33,423 nt of DNA, taken from positions 1 to 33,423 of the forward strand of contig CANJKG010000004.1 of assembly GCA_947474775.1 (NCBI GenBank). Direction: 5' to 3'. The DNA comes from Caulobacteraceae bacterium. GTDB taxonomy: Bacteria; Pseudomonadota; Alphaproteobacteria; Caulobacterales; Caulobacteraceae. A model generated the notes under the pieces. That model worked only from the letters and a program-made list of their open reading frames with translations, was not told the origin of the DNA and ran no database searches. Positions 6,740 through 16,559 of the stretch are shown in pieces. The position numbers and the translations under genes are program-made. Each line of letters begins with the position of its first letter. Position 1 is the first letter of the stretch.

Positions 6740-9586
6740 TCACCGCTTCCTCAACGTCGGGCTGTCCAGGTCGAGGTCCGTCACCGGGATCACCTCCAGG
6801 TTCGGCAGCTTGGCCTTCAGGGCCGGCGTGAAGACCTTGGCGTCGCCGGCGATGATGACGCTGGCGCCGGCGGGGTCCAGCAGGCGGCCGGCGAAGGCGC
6901 GGGCCTGATCGGCGCTGACGGCCTCCACCTTGGCGGTGTAGCGGGTCATCTCGTCCAGGGGCACGCCGTAGAGGGCCAGCTCGCCCAGGATGTCGGCCAG
7001 GCCGCCGCTGGTGGCCAGCTGGCGCCCGAACCCGCCCACCAGCACCGACTTGCGGGCCTTCAGCTCGTCTGGCGTGGCTCCCTGCGCAGCCAGCTTGCCC
7101 ATCTCCGCGGTGATCAGGTCCAGCACCTGGACGGCGGACTCGTTCTTGGTCTGGGCGGCGGCGCGGAAGGAGCCTGTGGTGCGATTGGCGGACAGCCGCG
7201 AGGAGGCGCCGTAGGACAGGCCGCGCTTGACGCGGATCTCCTGGTTCAGGCGGGCGGAATAGCCGCCGCCCAGGATCGTGTTGGCGACAATGCCCGCATA
7301 GTAGTCCGGGTCGCCCCGGGCGATGCCGGCCTTGACCACATTGACCGCCGCCTGGCCCGTGCCCGGAAGGTCCAGGGCCAAGGCGCGGGGCGCGGGCCGG
7401 GGCGAGATGGCCGGCGCGGGCGCCAGCGGGGCCGCGGGCCTCGCCCAGTCGCCGAACGCCGTCTCCGCGAGGGCGAAGCCCTGCTCGGCGGTGACGTCGC
7501 CGGTGAGCACCAGGACGGCGTTGTCGGGCCGGTACCAGGCGCCGTGCAGGGCGGCGAGGTCGGCCGGCCTGATCTTCGGCAGGGAGGCCGGCGTGCCGCC
7601 CGGGGCGTGGCCGAAGGGCGTGCCGGCGAACACCACCGGGGCGGCGGCGAAGGAGGCCACCTGGCCCGGCTCCTGATAGGCGACCTGCAGCCCATCCAGG
7701 GCCTGCTGGCGCTGGCGCTCCAGCTCCTCGGCCTTGAAGGCGGGGTTGCGGGCCACGTCGGCCATGATCGCCATGGCCTGGGTCAATCCGTTGGGCAGGG
7801 CGGTCAGCGTCACCGAGGAGGACTCCAACCCGGCGGCGGCCTCCAGGTCGGCGCCAAGGGCCTCGGTCTGCCGCGCGATCTCCTGCGCGGAGCGGGTCGC
7901 CGTGCCTTCGGTCAGCATGGCGGCGGTCATGGCGGCGACGCCGGAGAGCCCGGCCGGATCGGCCCAGGCCCCAGTCCTGATAGTGAGGTCGGCGGTGATC
8001 AGCGGCAGGTCGCTGGAGCGGGCGACGATGACGCGGAGGCCGTTGGGCAGGGTCTTCTCGGCGGGCTTCGGCAGCACGGGCGCCAGAGGCTCGGCGAGGG
8101 GCGGCGGAGCCTGACGCTCGCCTTCCGGCGCGAGGGCATGGGCCGGGCCATCGTACTTCACCGACGCCACCGGGGCCGCTGCGGCCTTGCCCTGCGCCTC
8201 GCCCGCCGGGCGCTCGCTCTCGGCGCGGTAGCGCACGGTCATGCGGCTCTCGTCGGCCAGGTACTTGCGCGCCACCCGCTGGACGTCGGCGGCGGTGACC
8301 GCCTGCAGGTCGGCGATCTCGGTGTTGGCGCGGGCGGCGTCACCGGTGAGCTGCAGGGCCATGCCCAGCGCATAGCCGCGGCCGTTGATGGTTTCGCGGC
8401 CGCGCACCTTGGAGGCGACCAGCTCGTTCTTCGCCTCGGACAGCTCGGCCTCGGTGGGCGGGACGTCGCGCAGGCGCTTCACCTCTGCCAGCAGGGCGGC
8501 CTCCCCCTCCGCGATAGTGTGGCCCTGGGACATGATGGCGGCGACCATGAACATGCCGGGGTCGCGCGGCAGGTCGGCGCTGGCGGTGGCCTCGACCGCG
8601 ATCTGCTGCTCATAGACCAGACTGTCGTAGAGCCTGGACGACTTGCCGGACGACAGGATGGAGTTCAGCACCGTGAGCGCAGGTGCGTCGGGGTCGGCCG
8701 CGCCCACGCCGTGCCAGGTGATCGCCACCGCCGGCAGCGGCACATTGGGGCCATAGCCTTCGAAGACGCCGGGCTGGGTGCGCGGCGGCTCCGTCACCGC
8801 GACGCGCGGCAGCGGCATGGCCGGGGTCTTCAGGCCGCCGAAATACCTGTCGATCCAGGCGTCGAGCCGGGCCGCGTCGAAGTTGCCCACCACGATCAGC
8901 TTGGCGTTGTCGGGCCGGTACCAGGCGGCGTGGAAGGCGCGCACGTCGTCGAGGGTGGCGGCGTCCAGCTCCTCGATGTTGCCGATGCCGGGGCGGCGAT
9001 ACGGATGTGTCGTGTAGCTGGCCTGCGGCAGGTAGAGGCCGAAGAACCGGCCATAGGGCTGGGAGAGGTAGTTCTGACGGAACTCCTCCTTCACCACGTC
9101 GCGCTCGGACTTGAAGTTCTCCTCGTCCACCACCAGCGAGCCCATCCGCTCGGCCTCGGCCCACAGCAGACGCTCCAGGTGGTTGGACGGCACCACCTCG
9201 AAATAGTTGGTGAGGTCGTCCCAGGTGGAGGCGTTGTTGAAGCCGCCCACGTCCTCGGTCATGCGGTCGAAGCTCTCGGCCGGCAGGTTGCGGGTGGCCT
9301 TGAACATCATGTGCTCGAACAGGTGCGCGAAGCCGGAGCGGCCCTCCGGATCGTCCTTGGAGCCGACGCCGTACCAGACCTGGACGCTGACATTGGGGGT
9401 GGCCGTATCGCGCGAGGTGAACACCTCCAGCCCGTTGGCCAGGGTCCGCTGCCTGTAGACGATGGGCGGGACCGCCATGGCCTTGGCTGGCGAGGCGGCG
9501 GGCGCCGGAGTCGGAGCGCGCGTCGTGGAACAGGCGGCCGTGCTCAACAGGGCGACGAGGGCGGCGGCTTGGAGGACACGGAACAT
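6740..9586 (-). CDS. M16 zinc metallopeptidase lipoprotein, two tandem M16 domains
   Basis: Product 948 residues. It starts at ATG 9586 with AGGA ten bases upstream; the in-frame extension to 9742 lies inside rsm22 and lacks family similarity. The N-terminus MFRVLQAAALVALLSTAAC is a lipoprotein-type signal peptide with acylation at Cys19, followed by a Pro/Ala linker. The first M16 domain carries the inverted zinc motif HLFEH (His88, Glu91, His92) and a downstream Glu near 168 in ERDVVKEEF. The second half (from about residue 500, TLPNGLRVIVARSSDLPLI) has the same fold but no HxxEH, so only the first domain should be catalytic. This fits the bacterial PqqL/YmxG-like periplasmic proteases that degrade peptides. 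Membrane-anchored in the periplasm by inference from the lipobox. Confidence 0.93.
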   Translation of the reverse strand: MFRVLQAAALVALLSTAACSTTRAPTPAPAASPAKAMAVPPIVYRQRTLANGLEVFTSRDTATPNVSVQVWYGVGSKDDPEGRSGFAHLFEHMMFKATRNLPAESFDRMTEDVGGFNNASTWDDLTNYFEVVPSNHLERLLWAEAERMGSLVVDEENFKSERDVVKEEFRQNYLSQPYGRFFGLYLPQASYTTHPYRRPGIGNIEELDAATLDDVRAFHAAWYRPDNAKLIVVGNFDAARLDAWIDRYFGGLKTPAMPLPRVAVTEPPRTQPGVFEGYGPNVPLPAVAITWHGVGAADPDAPALTVLNSILSSGKSSRLYDSLVYEQQIAVEATASADLPRDPGMFMVAAIMSQGHTIAEGEAALLAEVKRLRDVPPTEAELSEAKNELVASKVRGRETINGRGYALGMALQLTGDAARANTEIADLQAVTAADVQRVARKYLADESRMTVRYRAESERPAGEAQGKAAAAPVASVKYDGPAHALAPEGERQAPPPLAEPLAPVLPKPAEKTLPNGLRVIVARSSDLPLITADLTIRTGAWADPAGLSGVAAMTAAMLTEGTATRSAQEIARQTEALGADLEAAAGLESSSVTLTALPNGLTQAMAIMADVARNPAFKAEELERQRQQALDGLQVAYQEPGQVASFAAAPVVFAGTPFGHAPGGTPASLPKIRPADLAALHGAWYRPDNAVLVLTGDVTAEQGFALAETAFGDWARPAAPLAPAPAISPRPAPRALALDLPGTGQAAVNVVKAGIARGDPDYYAGIVANTILGGGYSARLNQEIRVKRGLSYGASSRLSANRTTGSFRAAAQTKNESAVQVLDLITAEMGKLAAQGATPDELKARKSVLVGGFGRQLATSGGLADILGELALYGVPLDEMTRYTAKVEAVSADQARAFAGRLLDPAGASVIIAGDAKVFTPALKAKLPNLEVIPVTDLDLDSPTLRKR

Positions 9587-9653
9587 GGGAGCTTCCTGAT
9601 GGGGCGGCGAACCTAACGCCTCCGCTCGGCCGGACGAAAGCCAAGATGAGCGG

Positions 9654-10622
9654 TCAAATTGTGTCGCCCCAGCCGAGCCGCCGGGCGTTGGCGTAGGCGG
9701 GCTTGTCGCGACGGGGAACGAAGCGGGTCTCCAGGCGGCCATCGGGGGTGCAGAGCTTGAGGTCGATGCCCGGCTTGCCAGCGCGGGGCGCAGCCAGGAC
9801 GCGTGCGGCGGTGGGGGCTGTGGCCACGCCTGGCCGGGCGGCGAGGAGATAGGCGTACTTCTCGTCCTCGAAGGGTGCGTCCGCGCCCTTGGCCAAGCGG
9901 TGGTCGCGGCTGCGAGCCAGCCGTTGGGCGAAGTGGCACCAGTCGGGCGGGCTCAGCGGGCACGCTCGATGGTGCGGACAGGGCGCCAAGATGTGGCCGC
10001 CGGCCTCCAGCAGGCCCTCGCGCGCCGCCAGGATGCGCGCGTAGCCGGCTGGTGTGCCGGGCTCCACCAGGGCCAGCACGCCCTCGCAGGCGTCCCATAG
10101 CCCGCCGACCACCGCCGCCTGGCGCGCCGGCGCGATCTCGGCCAGGGCGTAGCTCGCCAGCACGAGGTCGGCGCGCGGAAAGGCGGCTGTCGCGGTCAGG
10201 TCGCCTTGACGCAGCTCGGCGCCGGCGAGCGCAGGGGCCCCCGCCTTCGCAAGATGCGCGGCGAGGTCCAGGAACGGACGGCTCGCGTCCAGCCAGGTCA
10301 CCGCCGCCAGCCCCGGCCAGGCCCCGACCGCCGCCCAGCTCCCGCCCGCCGGTCCTGCCCCTACGTCGAGCAACGAGCGGGGCCGGAAGGCCGGCGCTGC
10401 GGCCAGGGCTTGCGCGAACACAGCAGCGCATGCGGCGTAGGTGGCGGGCAGGCGGACCAGGGCGTAGGCGAGCGCGTCGTCGGCCTCGCGGATTACGGCG
10501 GCGGATGTCCGCCCAGCGCGATAGGCCTCGGAGGTGCGGGCGACCCGTTCGCCCAGGTCGCGCCTGGAAACCCCCTCCAGTTCGCGCTCGATCGCCGCGC
10601 GCAGGCCGGCCGGCAGCTCCAC
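9654..10622 (-). CDS. Rsm22-family ribosomal small-subunit methyltransferase-like protein
   Basis: Product 322 residues with an SAM-binding segment LLDVGAGPAGG (about 84-94), LVLASYALAEI, and a cysteine-rich region ILAPCPHHRACPLSPPDWCH with Cys215, Cys221 and Cys229, the pattern of the Rsm22/METTL17 family. In mitochondrial members these cysteines hold an iron-sulfur cluster and the protein acts in small-subunit assembly; for bacterial members the role is less clear. The start is GTG 10622, one base after the acs stop, and the SD-like GAGG overlaps the end of acs, so it is translationally coupled to acs. The pairing with acetyl-CoA synthetase has no obvious functional reason. Confidence 0.88.
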   Translation of the reverse strand: MELPAGLRAAIERELEGVSRRDLGERVARTSEAYRAGRTSAAVIREADDALAYALVRLPATYAACAAVFAQALAAAPAFRPRSLLDVGAGPAGGSWAAVGAWPGLAAVTWLDASRPFLDLAAHLAKAGAPALAGAELRQGDLTATAAFPRADLVLASYALAEIAPARQAAVVGGLWDACEGVLALVEPGTPAGYARILAAREGLLEAGGHILAPCPHHRACPLSPPDWCHFAQRLARSRDHRLAKGADAPFEDEKYAYLLAARPGVATAPTAARVLAAPRAGKPGIDLKLCTPDGRLETRFVPRRDKPAYANARRLGWGDTI

Positions 10623-10623
10623 C

Positions 10624-12564
10624 TCAGGCGCCGGCGCGGTTCTTGACCAGTTCGTCGACCACCGCCGGATCGGCGAGCGTGGAGGTGTCGCCCAGGTTGG
10701 AAAGATCGTTCTCAGCGATCTTGCGCAGGATGCGGCGCATGATCTTGCCCGAGCGGGTCTTGGGCAGCCCGGGCGCGAACTGCACCACGTCGGGGGCGGC
10801 GAACGGCCCGATCTCGCGGCGCACCCAGCCCTTCAGCTCGGCCTCCAGGATGTCGGTGGGGGTCACGTCGGCCTTCAGGGTGACGAAGCAGTAGATGCCC
10901 TGGCCCTTGATGTCGTGCGGGTAGCCCACGACGGCGGCCTCGGCGACGTTCTCGTTGCCAACCAGGGCGCTCTCGATCTCGGCCGTGCCCAGCCGGTGGC
11001 CGGAGACGTTGATCACGTCGTCCACCCGGCCGGTGATCCAGTAGTAGCCGTCCTCGTCGCGCCGCGCGCCGTCGCCGGTGAAGTACTTGCCGGGATAGGT
11101 CTTGAAGTAGGTGTCGATGAACCGCTGGTGGTCGCCATAGACGGTGCGCATCTGGCCGGGCCAGCTGTCGGTCAGGCACAGGTTGCCGCTCACCGCGCCC
11201 ATGAGCTGGTGGCCCTCCGCATCCACCAGCTGCGGCTTCACCCCCGGCAGCGGTTTGGTGCAGGAGCCGGGCTTCAGGGCCGTGGCCCCCGGCAGCGGGC
11301 TCATCAGGGTGGCCCCGGTTTCGGTCTGCCACCAGGTGTCGACGATGGGGCAGCGGCCCTCGCCGACCACGCGGTGGTACCAGAGCCAGGCCTCCGGATT
11401 GATCGGCTCGCCCACCGATCCCAGCAGGCGCAGGGTCTTGCGCGAGGTGCGCTTCACCGGCTCGTCGCCGTCGCGCATCAGGGCGCGGATGGCCGTGGGC
11501 GCGGTGTAGAAGGTCTGCACGTCGTGCTTGTCGATCACCTCCCAGAAGCGGGAGTTGGTGGGATAGTTGGGCACGCCCTCGAACATCAGGGTGGTGGCCG
11601 CATTGGCCAGCGGGCCGTAGACTACGTAGCTGTGGCCGGTGACCCAGCCCACGTCGGCAGTGCACCAGAAGATCTCGCCAGGCCGGTAGTCGAACACCAG
11701 CTCATGGGTATGGGCGGCCCAGGCCAGGTAGCCGCCGGTGGTGTGCAGCACGCCCTTGGGCTTTCCGGTGGAGCCGGAGGTGTAGAGGATGAACAGCGGG
11801 TCCTCGGCGTTCATCGGCTCGGGGTCGCACTGGTCCGAGACGGTCTTCTTCAGCTCCGAATAGTAGGCGTCGCGGCCGGCCTTCATGGGCACCTCGCCGC
11901 CGGTGCGGCGGACCACGATCACATCGGTGACGCCTGGGCACTCCTTCAGCGCCTCGTCCACATTGAGTTTCAGCGGCACAGTCCTGCCACCACGCAGGCC
12001 CTCGTCGGCGGTGATCACCACCTTGGAGTCGCAATCCTGGATGCGGCCGGCGATGCTGTCGGGCGAGAAGCCGCCGAACACCACCGAATGCACCGCCCCG
12101 ATCCGGGCGCAGGCCAGCATGGAGACCGCCGCCGCCGGGATCATCGGCAGGTAGATGGTCACCCGGTCGCCCTTCCCGACTCCCTTGGCCTTCAGCACAT
12201 TGGCCATCCGGCAGACCTCGGCGTGCAGGTCGCCGTAGGTGAGGATGTCGTAGACCTCCGGGTCGTCGCTTTCCCAGATGATCGCCGTCTCGTTGCGCCG
12301 CGCGGGCAGGTGGCGGTCGATACAGTTGACCGAGACGTTCAGCACCCCGTCGGCGAACCAGCGGATGCGGAAGTCCTCTGCGTCGAAGGAGACGTCCTTC
12401 ACCTCAGTGAACGGGACCATCCAGTCCAGCCGCTGGCCGAGCTCGCGCCAGTAGCCGTCAGGGTCCTCCCCCACGCGCCGGACGGCGGCCTCGTAGCCGG
12501 CAGCGTCCATCCGGGCGCGCCTGGCCCATTGATCGGGAACCGGGAAGATATCGCCGTCCGACAC
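10624..12564 (-). CDS. acs: Acetyl-CoA synthetase
   Basis: Converts acetate, ATP and CoA to acetyl-CoA via acetyl-AMP in the cytoplasm. Product 646 residues, the normal Acs length. Visible motifs: P-loop-like [12 protein letters not shown] (from about residue 261), [14 protein letters not shown]-type region ([15 protein letters not shown]), [28 protein letters not shown], and near the C-terminus [15 protein letters not shown], where Lys607 corresponds to the lysine whose acetylation inactivates Acs in enterobacteria. The start is GTG 12564 ([10 protein letters not shown]); the open frame upstream to 12762 crosses the divergent gene and has no similarity. AAGGA lies about 12 bases upstream. 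rsm22 follows after one base. Confidence 0.96.
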   Translation of the reverse strand: MSDGDIFPVPDQWARRARMDAAGYEAAVRRVGEDPDGYWRELGQRLDWMVPFTEVKDVSFDAEDFRIRWFADGVLNVSVNCIDRHLPARRNETAIIWESDDPEVYDILTYGDLHAEVCRMANVLKAKGVGKGDRVTIYLPMIPAAAVSMLACARIGAVHSVVFGGFSPDSIAGRIQDCDSKVVITADEGLRGGRTVPLKLNVDEALKECPGVTDVIVVRRTGGEVPMKAGRDAYYSELKKTVSDQCDPEPMNAEDPLFILYTSGSTGKPKGVLHTTGGYLAWAAHTHELVFDYRPGEIFWCTADVGWVTGHSYVVYGPLANAATTLMFEGVPNYPTNSRFWEVIDKHDVQTFYTAPTAIRALMRDGDEPVKRTSRKTLRLLGSVGEPINPEAWLWYHRVVGEGRCPIVDTWWQTETGATLMSPLPGATALKPGSCTKPLPGVKPQLVDAEGHQLMGAVSGNLCLTDSWPGQMRTVYGDHQRFIDTYFKTYPGKYFTGDGARRDEDGYYWITGRVDDVINVSGHRLGTAEIESALVGNENVAEAAVVGYPHDIKGQGIYCFVTLKADVTPTDILEAELKGWVRREIGPFAAPDVVQFAPGLPKTRSGKIMRRILRKIAENDLSNLGDTSTLADPAVVDELVKNRAGA

Positions 12565-12689
12565 GCCTTTAGGTCCTTCCTGGGGCGTGGGCCCCTGCAG
12601 TCGTCGCCACGGAGTATGCGGAGACGCGCCCTCTAGGCAACAGCGGCGGGACTCTTGCGGCGACTCAACGGCGCGGCCATCGTCGGGCC

Positions 12690-13163
12690 GTGGTGCGAAT
12701 CGGTCATATGGCGGCGCTGTCGGCGCTGGTCCTGCTCCTCGGCGGCTGCGGCGTGGGCGCACGCGGCGACGCCGCCGAGGACGTGGCCCGCTTCCTGGCG
12801 GCGGCCCAGTCGCACGACCGGGTGGCCTTCGAGGCCCAGGTCGACCGGCCCACCGTGCGCGACGACCTGCGGCGACGGATCGCCGAGGCGGCCCGCGCCG
12901 ACAGCCTGGACGTGGACGGCGGCCCCTCCGAATTCACCCTCGACCGGATGATCGCCCCGGCGGTGATCCACGTGGTGGACAGCGCCGGTGAACCCCTGGC
13001 CGAGGCGCCGCGGCCGTCGCAGGTCGCCACGGCCCTGAAGAAGGTCGACGACGGCAAGGTCTGCCTGCAGCGCGAAGGCGGCTGCCTGCTCACCTTCGCC
13101 CGCTCCAAGGAAGGCTGGCGGCTTGTCTCCATGCCGCCGTCGAACGTCACCGTCACGTTCTGA
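12690..13163 (+). CDS. DUF2939-like lipoprotein
   Basis: Product 157 residues. The N-terminus [20 protein letters not shown] is a lipoprotein signal with a good lipobox (LGGC), so the mature protein probably starts at Cys20. The body ([33 protein letters not shown], quoted only in part as motif [15 protein letters not shown]) resembles the DUF2939 family of unknown function, in which a short helix precedes a 'VDFPALR'-like turn. Two cysteines ([11 protein letters not shown]) near residue 130 could form a disulfide. Start GTG 12690 is chosen because it supplies the positive N-region (Arg3); ATG 12708 would leave the signal without a positive charge. It diverges from acs across about 125 bases. 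Confidence 0.75.
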   Translation: MVRIGHMAALSALVLLLGGCGVGARGDAAEDVARFLAAAQSHDRVAFEAQVDRPTVRDDLRRRIAEAARADSLDVDGGPSEFTLDRMIAPAVIHVVDSAGEPLAEAPRPSQVATALKKVDDGKVCLQREGGCLLTFARSKEGWRLVSMPPSNVTVTF

Positions 13164-13208
13164 GCCTTCAGGCTTGCGGCGCAGGCCGGGAAGGGAAATC
13201 GTCGACCC

Positions 13209-13964
13209 ATGCTGCTGCACATGTCCACCTGGGCCGAGATCGAGGGCTTCCTGGCCCGCTCGAAGACCGTCGTCATCCCCATCGGCTCCAACGAGCAGCA
13301 CGGGCCCACGGGACTTTTGGGCACCGACTGGCTATGCCCGGAGATCATCGCCCACGAGGCCCAGAAGACCGGGGACATCATCGTGGCGCCCACCTTCAAC
13401 GTGGGCATGGCCCAGCACCACCTGGACTTCCCCGGCACGATCGCGCTTCGGCCGTCCACCTTCATGGCCGCCATCGGCGACTGGGCCCGCAGCCTCGCCC
13501 ACCACGGCTTCGACAAGCTCTACTTCCTCAATGGCCACGGCGGCAACGTCGCCACCATCGAGGCGGCCTTCTCCGAGCTCTACGCCGAGGCCAGCTATGC
13601 CGGCCGCCCGCGCGGCTTCGCCTGCAAGCTGAAGAACTGGTGGGACCTGAAGGGGGTCATGTCGCTGGCCAACCGCCAGTTCCCCGCCGGCCACGGCAGC
13701 CACGCCACACCGTCCGAGATCGCCATCACCCAGTGGGCCTATCCCGACGCCATCAAGGCCGCCAACTACGCCCCGCAGATCGCCCCCACCGGCCCGATCC
13801 GGGAAGCGAAGGACTTCCGCGCCCGCTACGCCGACGGCCGCATGGGCTCCGACCCGGGCCTGGCCACGCCGGAGAAGGGCGGCGAGCTGGTGGCGGCCGC
13901 GGTGACGGCGCTGATCGAGGACGTGGCGGCCTTCAGCGCCGAGGAGACGCCCAACGCCGCCTGA
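13209..13964 (+). CDS. Creatininase-family amidohydrolase
   Basis: Product 251 residues, usual for the family, which uses two metal ions to hydrolyse cyclic or linear amide bonds (creatinine, formamidopyrimidines, mycofactocin precursor). Metal-site motifs seen are PIGSNEQHGPTG (Glu and His), GTDW (Asp), FLNGHGGN (His) and HATPSEIAI (Glu). The canonical 'HGPHLPL' has become HGPTGLL, a variant I believe is shared by a subgroup. GGGAAGGGAAA stands upstream of ATG 13209. It is followed after 69 bases by an SDR gene on the same strand, so the two may act together, but the substrate is not indicated. Confidence 0.88.
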   Translation: MLLHMSTWAEIEGFLARSKTVVIPIGSNEQHGPTGLLGTDWLCPEIIAHEAQKTGDIIVAPTFNVGMAQHHLDFPGTIALRPSTFMAAIGDWARSLAHHGFDKLYFLNGHGGNVATIEAAFSELYAEASYAGRPRGFACKLKNWWDLKGVMSLANRQFPAGHGSHATPSEIAITQWAYPDAIKAANYAPQIAPTGPIREAKDFRARYADGRMGSDPGLATPEKGGELVAAAVTALIEDVAAFSAEETPNAA

Positions 13965-14033
13965 ACCGTCGCCGCTGGACGCAGCCGTCGTCCAGGCGGA
14001 CTGTATCCTCAACGACAAGGCTGGGAGGACGTG

Positions 14034-14903
14034 ATGGCGGGCGCACTGGACGGACAGGTGGGCATCGTAACCGGGGCCGGGCGGGGCATCGGCCGGGCCA
14101 CCGCCCAGGCGCTGGGCGCGGCCGGGATGCATGTGGTGGCCGTGTCCCGATCGCGGGCCGAGATCGAGGAGACAGCGGAGCTGATCCGCGCCGCCGGCGG
14201 CCAGGCGTCCGCCGTAACTGTCGATGTCCGCGACCGCGCCTCCATCGAGGCCTGCGTCGAGGGCGTGCTGGCGACCCACGGAAAGCTCGACCTGCTGGTC
14301 AACAACGCCGGCAGCAACGCCGCCTGGGGCCCGGTCTGGGAGGTCGATCCCGAGCTCTGGCGCCAGGACATGGAGACCAACCTCTACGCCCCGTTCCTGT
14401 TCTGCCGCGCCGCCCTGCGCGTGATGGTCCCGCGCCGCCAGGGCCGGATCGTAAACATCACCGGCGGCGGGGTCAGCGGGCCCTTGCCCTACGACACCGG
14501 CTATTCGTCATCCAAGGCCGGACTGGCCCGGTTCAGCGAGACGATTTCGATCGAGGCCCGGCCGCACGGGGTGAAGGTGTTCAGCCTGGGGCCCGGCGTC
14601 GTGGCCACCAAGCTCGCCATGGGATTTTTCGATTCCCCCGAGGGCCAGCAAGGGGCGCCAGGGATGAAGGACAAGATGTCCGGGCGCTGGGTCGGGCCGG
14701 AGGTGGCGGGCCAAGTGGTGGCGACACTGGCGTCCGGTCGCGCGGACGCCGTGGCGGGCCTGCTGTTCACCGTCGCCGACGATCTCGAGCAGCTGATCAG
14801 GGACGCCGAGGTCATCCGCGCCGCAGACCAGCGCGTGCTGCGGGTGGTGCTGCCCGCCGGCCACCTCCCCGCCGTCATGCTCAAAGCCCGCGAGGAGACA
14901 TGA
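14034..14903 (+). CDS. Short-chain dehydrogenase/reductase
   Basis: Product 289 residues, a classical SDR: cofactor motif TGAGRGIG (residues 13-20), NNAGSN, the Ser strand NITGGGVSG and catalytic YSSSK (Tyr157, Lys161). An Asp in the 'VDVRD' segment fits adenine binding. The C-terminal 50 residues (DAVAGLLFTVADDLEQLI) extend beyond the core. Starts are GTG 14031 or ATG 14034; GGGAGG at 14023-14028 fits the ATG. Converges with the Rieske gene, stops six bases apart. Substrate unknown. Confidence 0.9.
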   Translation: MAGALDGQVGIVTGAGRGIGRATAQALGAAGMHVVAVSRSRAEIEETAELIRAAGGQASAVTVDVRDRASIEACVEGVLATHGKLDLLVNNAGSNAAWGPVWEVDPELWRQDMETNLYAPFLFCRAALRVMVPRRQGRIVNITGGGVSGPLPYDTGYSSSKAGLARFSETISIEARPHGVKVFSLGPGVVATKLAMGFFDSPEGQQGAPGMKDKMSGRWVGPEVAGQVVATLASGRADAVAGLLFTVADDLEQLIRDAEVIRAADQRVLRVVLPAGHLPAVMLKAREET

Positions 14904-14909
14904 CGGCGC

Positions 14910-15272
14910 TCAGGCCGTGACGATCTGGCCATTCTCCACCGTCAACGGCCAGGCCTTCAGGCGGTCGCCAACGCAGGGGCCGGTCACGCAGCGGCCCTCC
15001 AGGTCGAACAGCGCCCCGTGGCCGGCGCAAAGGATACGGTTGCCCGTCCGCGTCAGGTAGTTGTCGCCCATGGTAAGCGGCCAACCGGCGTGCGGGCAGG
15101 AATCCACGAAGCCGGTGACGGTCTCGCCCATGCGGATGACGAAGCCCGCGAACAGCTTGTCGCCCTCGCGGAACCGGAAGCCCTTGGAGCCCGGGTCGGC
15201 GACCTCCTCCAGGGCGCACAGGCGCGCGCCGGGCTCGGGCTGGGCGGGGTTGGCGCGGCTAACGATTGTCAA
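14910..15272 (-). CDS. Rieske [2Fe-2S] ferredoxin-like protein
   Basis: Product 120 residues from a TTG start at 15272 with AGGA seven bases upstream, overlapping the end of the YciI gene by 14 bases. The cluster ligands are clear: CPHAGWPL (Cys59, His61) and CAGHGALFD (Cys82, His85). A single Rieske domain with no membrane anchor, as in ferredoxin components of ring-hydroxylating oxygenases, but no oxygenase is nearby, so its partner is unknown. The frame is open to 15326 upstream, which would overlap YciI further with no better ribosome-binding site. The start is the least certain part. Confidence 0.87.
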   Translation of the reverse strand: MTIVSRANPAQPEPGARLCALEEVADPGSKGFRFREGDKLFAGFVIRMGETVTGFVDSCPHAGWPLTMGDNYLTRTGNRILCAGHGALFDLEGRCVTGPCVGDRLKAWPLTVENGQIVTA

Positions 15273-15543
15273 TGGCCATCCTGAAGGCCCGGATATCCAC
15301 GCTCTGGAACAGGCCCGCGCGAGCATAGGGATCGGCGGCGGCGAAGGCCCGGGCCTCCGCCATGTCCTGCGCCTCTATGATCAGCAGTGATCCCGCCATC
15401 TGCCCGGCCTCGTCCAGGAACGGGCCGCCCACCTTGACGACGCCGGACATGCTTCGCACGTAGGCCAGGTGGTCCTCGCGGGCCGCCATGCGCCGGTCGA
15501 GCGCGTTCGGATGGTCGATACAGGTGAGCACGAACAGCGCCAT
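15259..15543 (-). CDS. YciI family protein
   Basis: Product 94 residues, full length for a YciI-like ferredoxin-fold protein. The conserved His (REDHLAYV) and Asp (AADPYARAGLF) of the putative active site are both present. Family members are small dimeric proteins, some with hydrolase or dehydrochlorinase-like activity, most uncharacterised. It begins 11 bases after gpsA and overlaps the Rieske gene at its 3' end, so the three are one transcription unit. Confidence 0.9.
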   Translation of the reverse strand: MALFVLTCIDHPNALDRRMAAREDHLAYVRSMSGVVKVGGPFLDEAGQMAGSLLIIEAQDMAEARAFAAADPYARAGLFQSVDIRAFRMAIDNR

Positions 15544-15554
15544 CGATGTCCCCT

Positions 15555-16559
15555 TCAGGTCTCTTCCCTGAGCGGCCGGGATAGCAGCCCTAGGATCGCC
15601 TCGTCCACGCCGACCTCGCCGGCCAGGATCGCCGCCGTCGCCTGGCAGATCGGCATGTCCACGCCCAGCTTCGCGGCCAGCTGGCGCACCGCCGGCGCCG
15701 AGGCCACCCCCTCGGCGACCGACAGCTTGCCGGACAGCGCCGCCTCAAGGGTCTCGCCGCGGCCCAGCGCCAGGCCGACGCTCATGTTGCGCGACTGCGG
15801 ACTGGAGCAGGTGAGCACCAGGTCACCCAGGCCGCAGAGCCCGGCCACCGTCTGCGCCTCGCCGCCGAGGGCTAGCGCGATCTTGGTCAGCTCCGAGAAC
15901 CCGCGGGTGATCAGGGCCGCGTGCGCGCTGCGCCCAAGGCCGCGTCCCTCGACGATGCCGCAGGCGATGGCCAGCACGTTCTTCACCGCCCCGCCGGCCT
16001 CGGCCCCGATCATGTCGCCGGCCAGGTAGGGCCGGAAGGTGGGGGTGGCGATGGCCTCCGCAAGGCTCCAGCCGAGATCGTCGTCCGGACAGGCCAGGGT
16101 CACGGCGGTGGGCAGGCCGCGCGCCACCTCGCCAGCGAAGCTGGGGCCCGAGAGCACCGCGGGCGCAGCCCCGGGAATAGTCTCCGCCAGCACCTGCGTC
16201 ATCAGCTTCAGCGTGCCCTGTTCCACCCCCTTGGCGCAGAGCAGGATGGGCAGGCCGGGCCGCGCGTGCGGCGCGAAGGCGGTGAGCGCCGAGCGCAGGT
16301 GCTGGGCCGGCGCCACCGCCAGCACCAGGTCCACGTCGGCCAGGTCGGCGAAGTCATGGGTGGCGCGGATCTTCGATTCCAGCACCACGCCGGGCAGGAA
16401 TAGGTGGTTCTCGTAGTTGGCGTTGACGTCCTCGACCACCTCCAGCTCGCGGGCCTGAAGGGTGACGGACAGCCCGGCCCGGGCGCAGACCTGGGCCAGC
16501 GCCGTGCCCCACGCGCCTGCGCCGATCACCCCCGCCTTCTGAATGGGGCCTTTCTTCAT
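15555..16559 (-). CDS. gpsA: Glycerol-3-phosphate dehydrogenase [NAD(P)+]
   Basis: Reduces dihydroxyacetone phosphate to sn-glycerol-3-phosphate, the first step of phospholipid synthesis. Product 334 residues. The N-terminal motif [10 protein letters not shown] (from residue 13), KGVEQGTL, the catalytic Lys in [12 protein letters not shown], and [16 protein letters not shown] are all present. The ATG overlaps the tsaD stop by four bases (ATGA), so translation is coupled to tsaD. Confidence 0.96.
   Translation of the reverse strand: MKKGPIQKAGVIGAGAWGTALAQVCARAGLSVTLQARELEVVEDVNANYENHLFLPGVVLESKIRATHDFADLADVDLVLAVAPAQHLRSALTAFAPHARPGLPILLCAKGVEQGTLKLMTQVLAETIPGAAPAVLSGPSFAGEVARGLPTAVTLACPDDDLGWSLAEAIATPTFRPYLAGDMIGAEAGGAVKNVLAIACGIVEGRGLGRSAHAALITRGFSELTKIALALGGEAQTVAGLCGLGDLVLTCSSPQSRNMSVGLALGRGETLEAALSGKLSVAEGVASAPAVRQLAAKLGVDMPICQATAAILAGEVGVDEAILGLLSRPLREET

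Noticed and set aside
6647-9616. Plus-strand open frame of 989 codons opposite the M16 protease, starting near LexA box 2
   Set aside because: It mirrors the M16 gene and has low-complexity Gly/Arg/His composition; it would be attractive as an SOS target but no domain is visible.
10534-12636. Plus-strand open frame of 700 codons opposite acs
   Set aside because: Antisense shadow of acs, whose motifs are complete.
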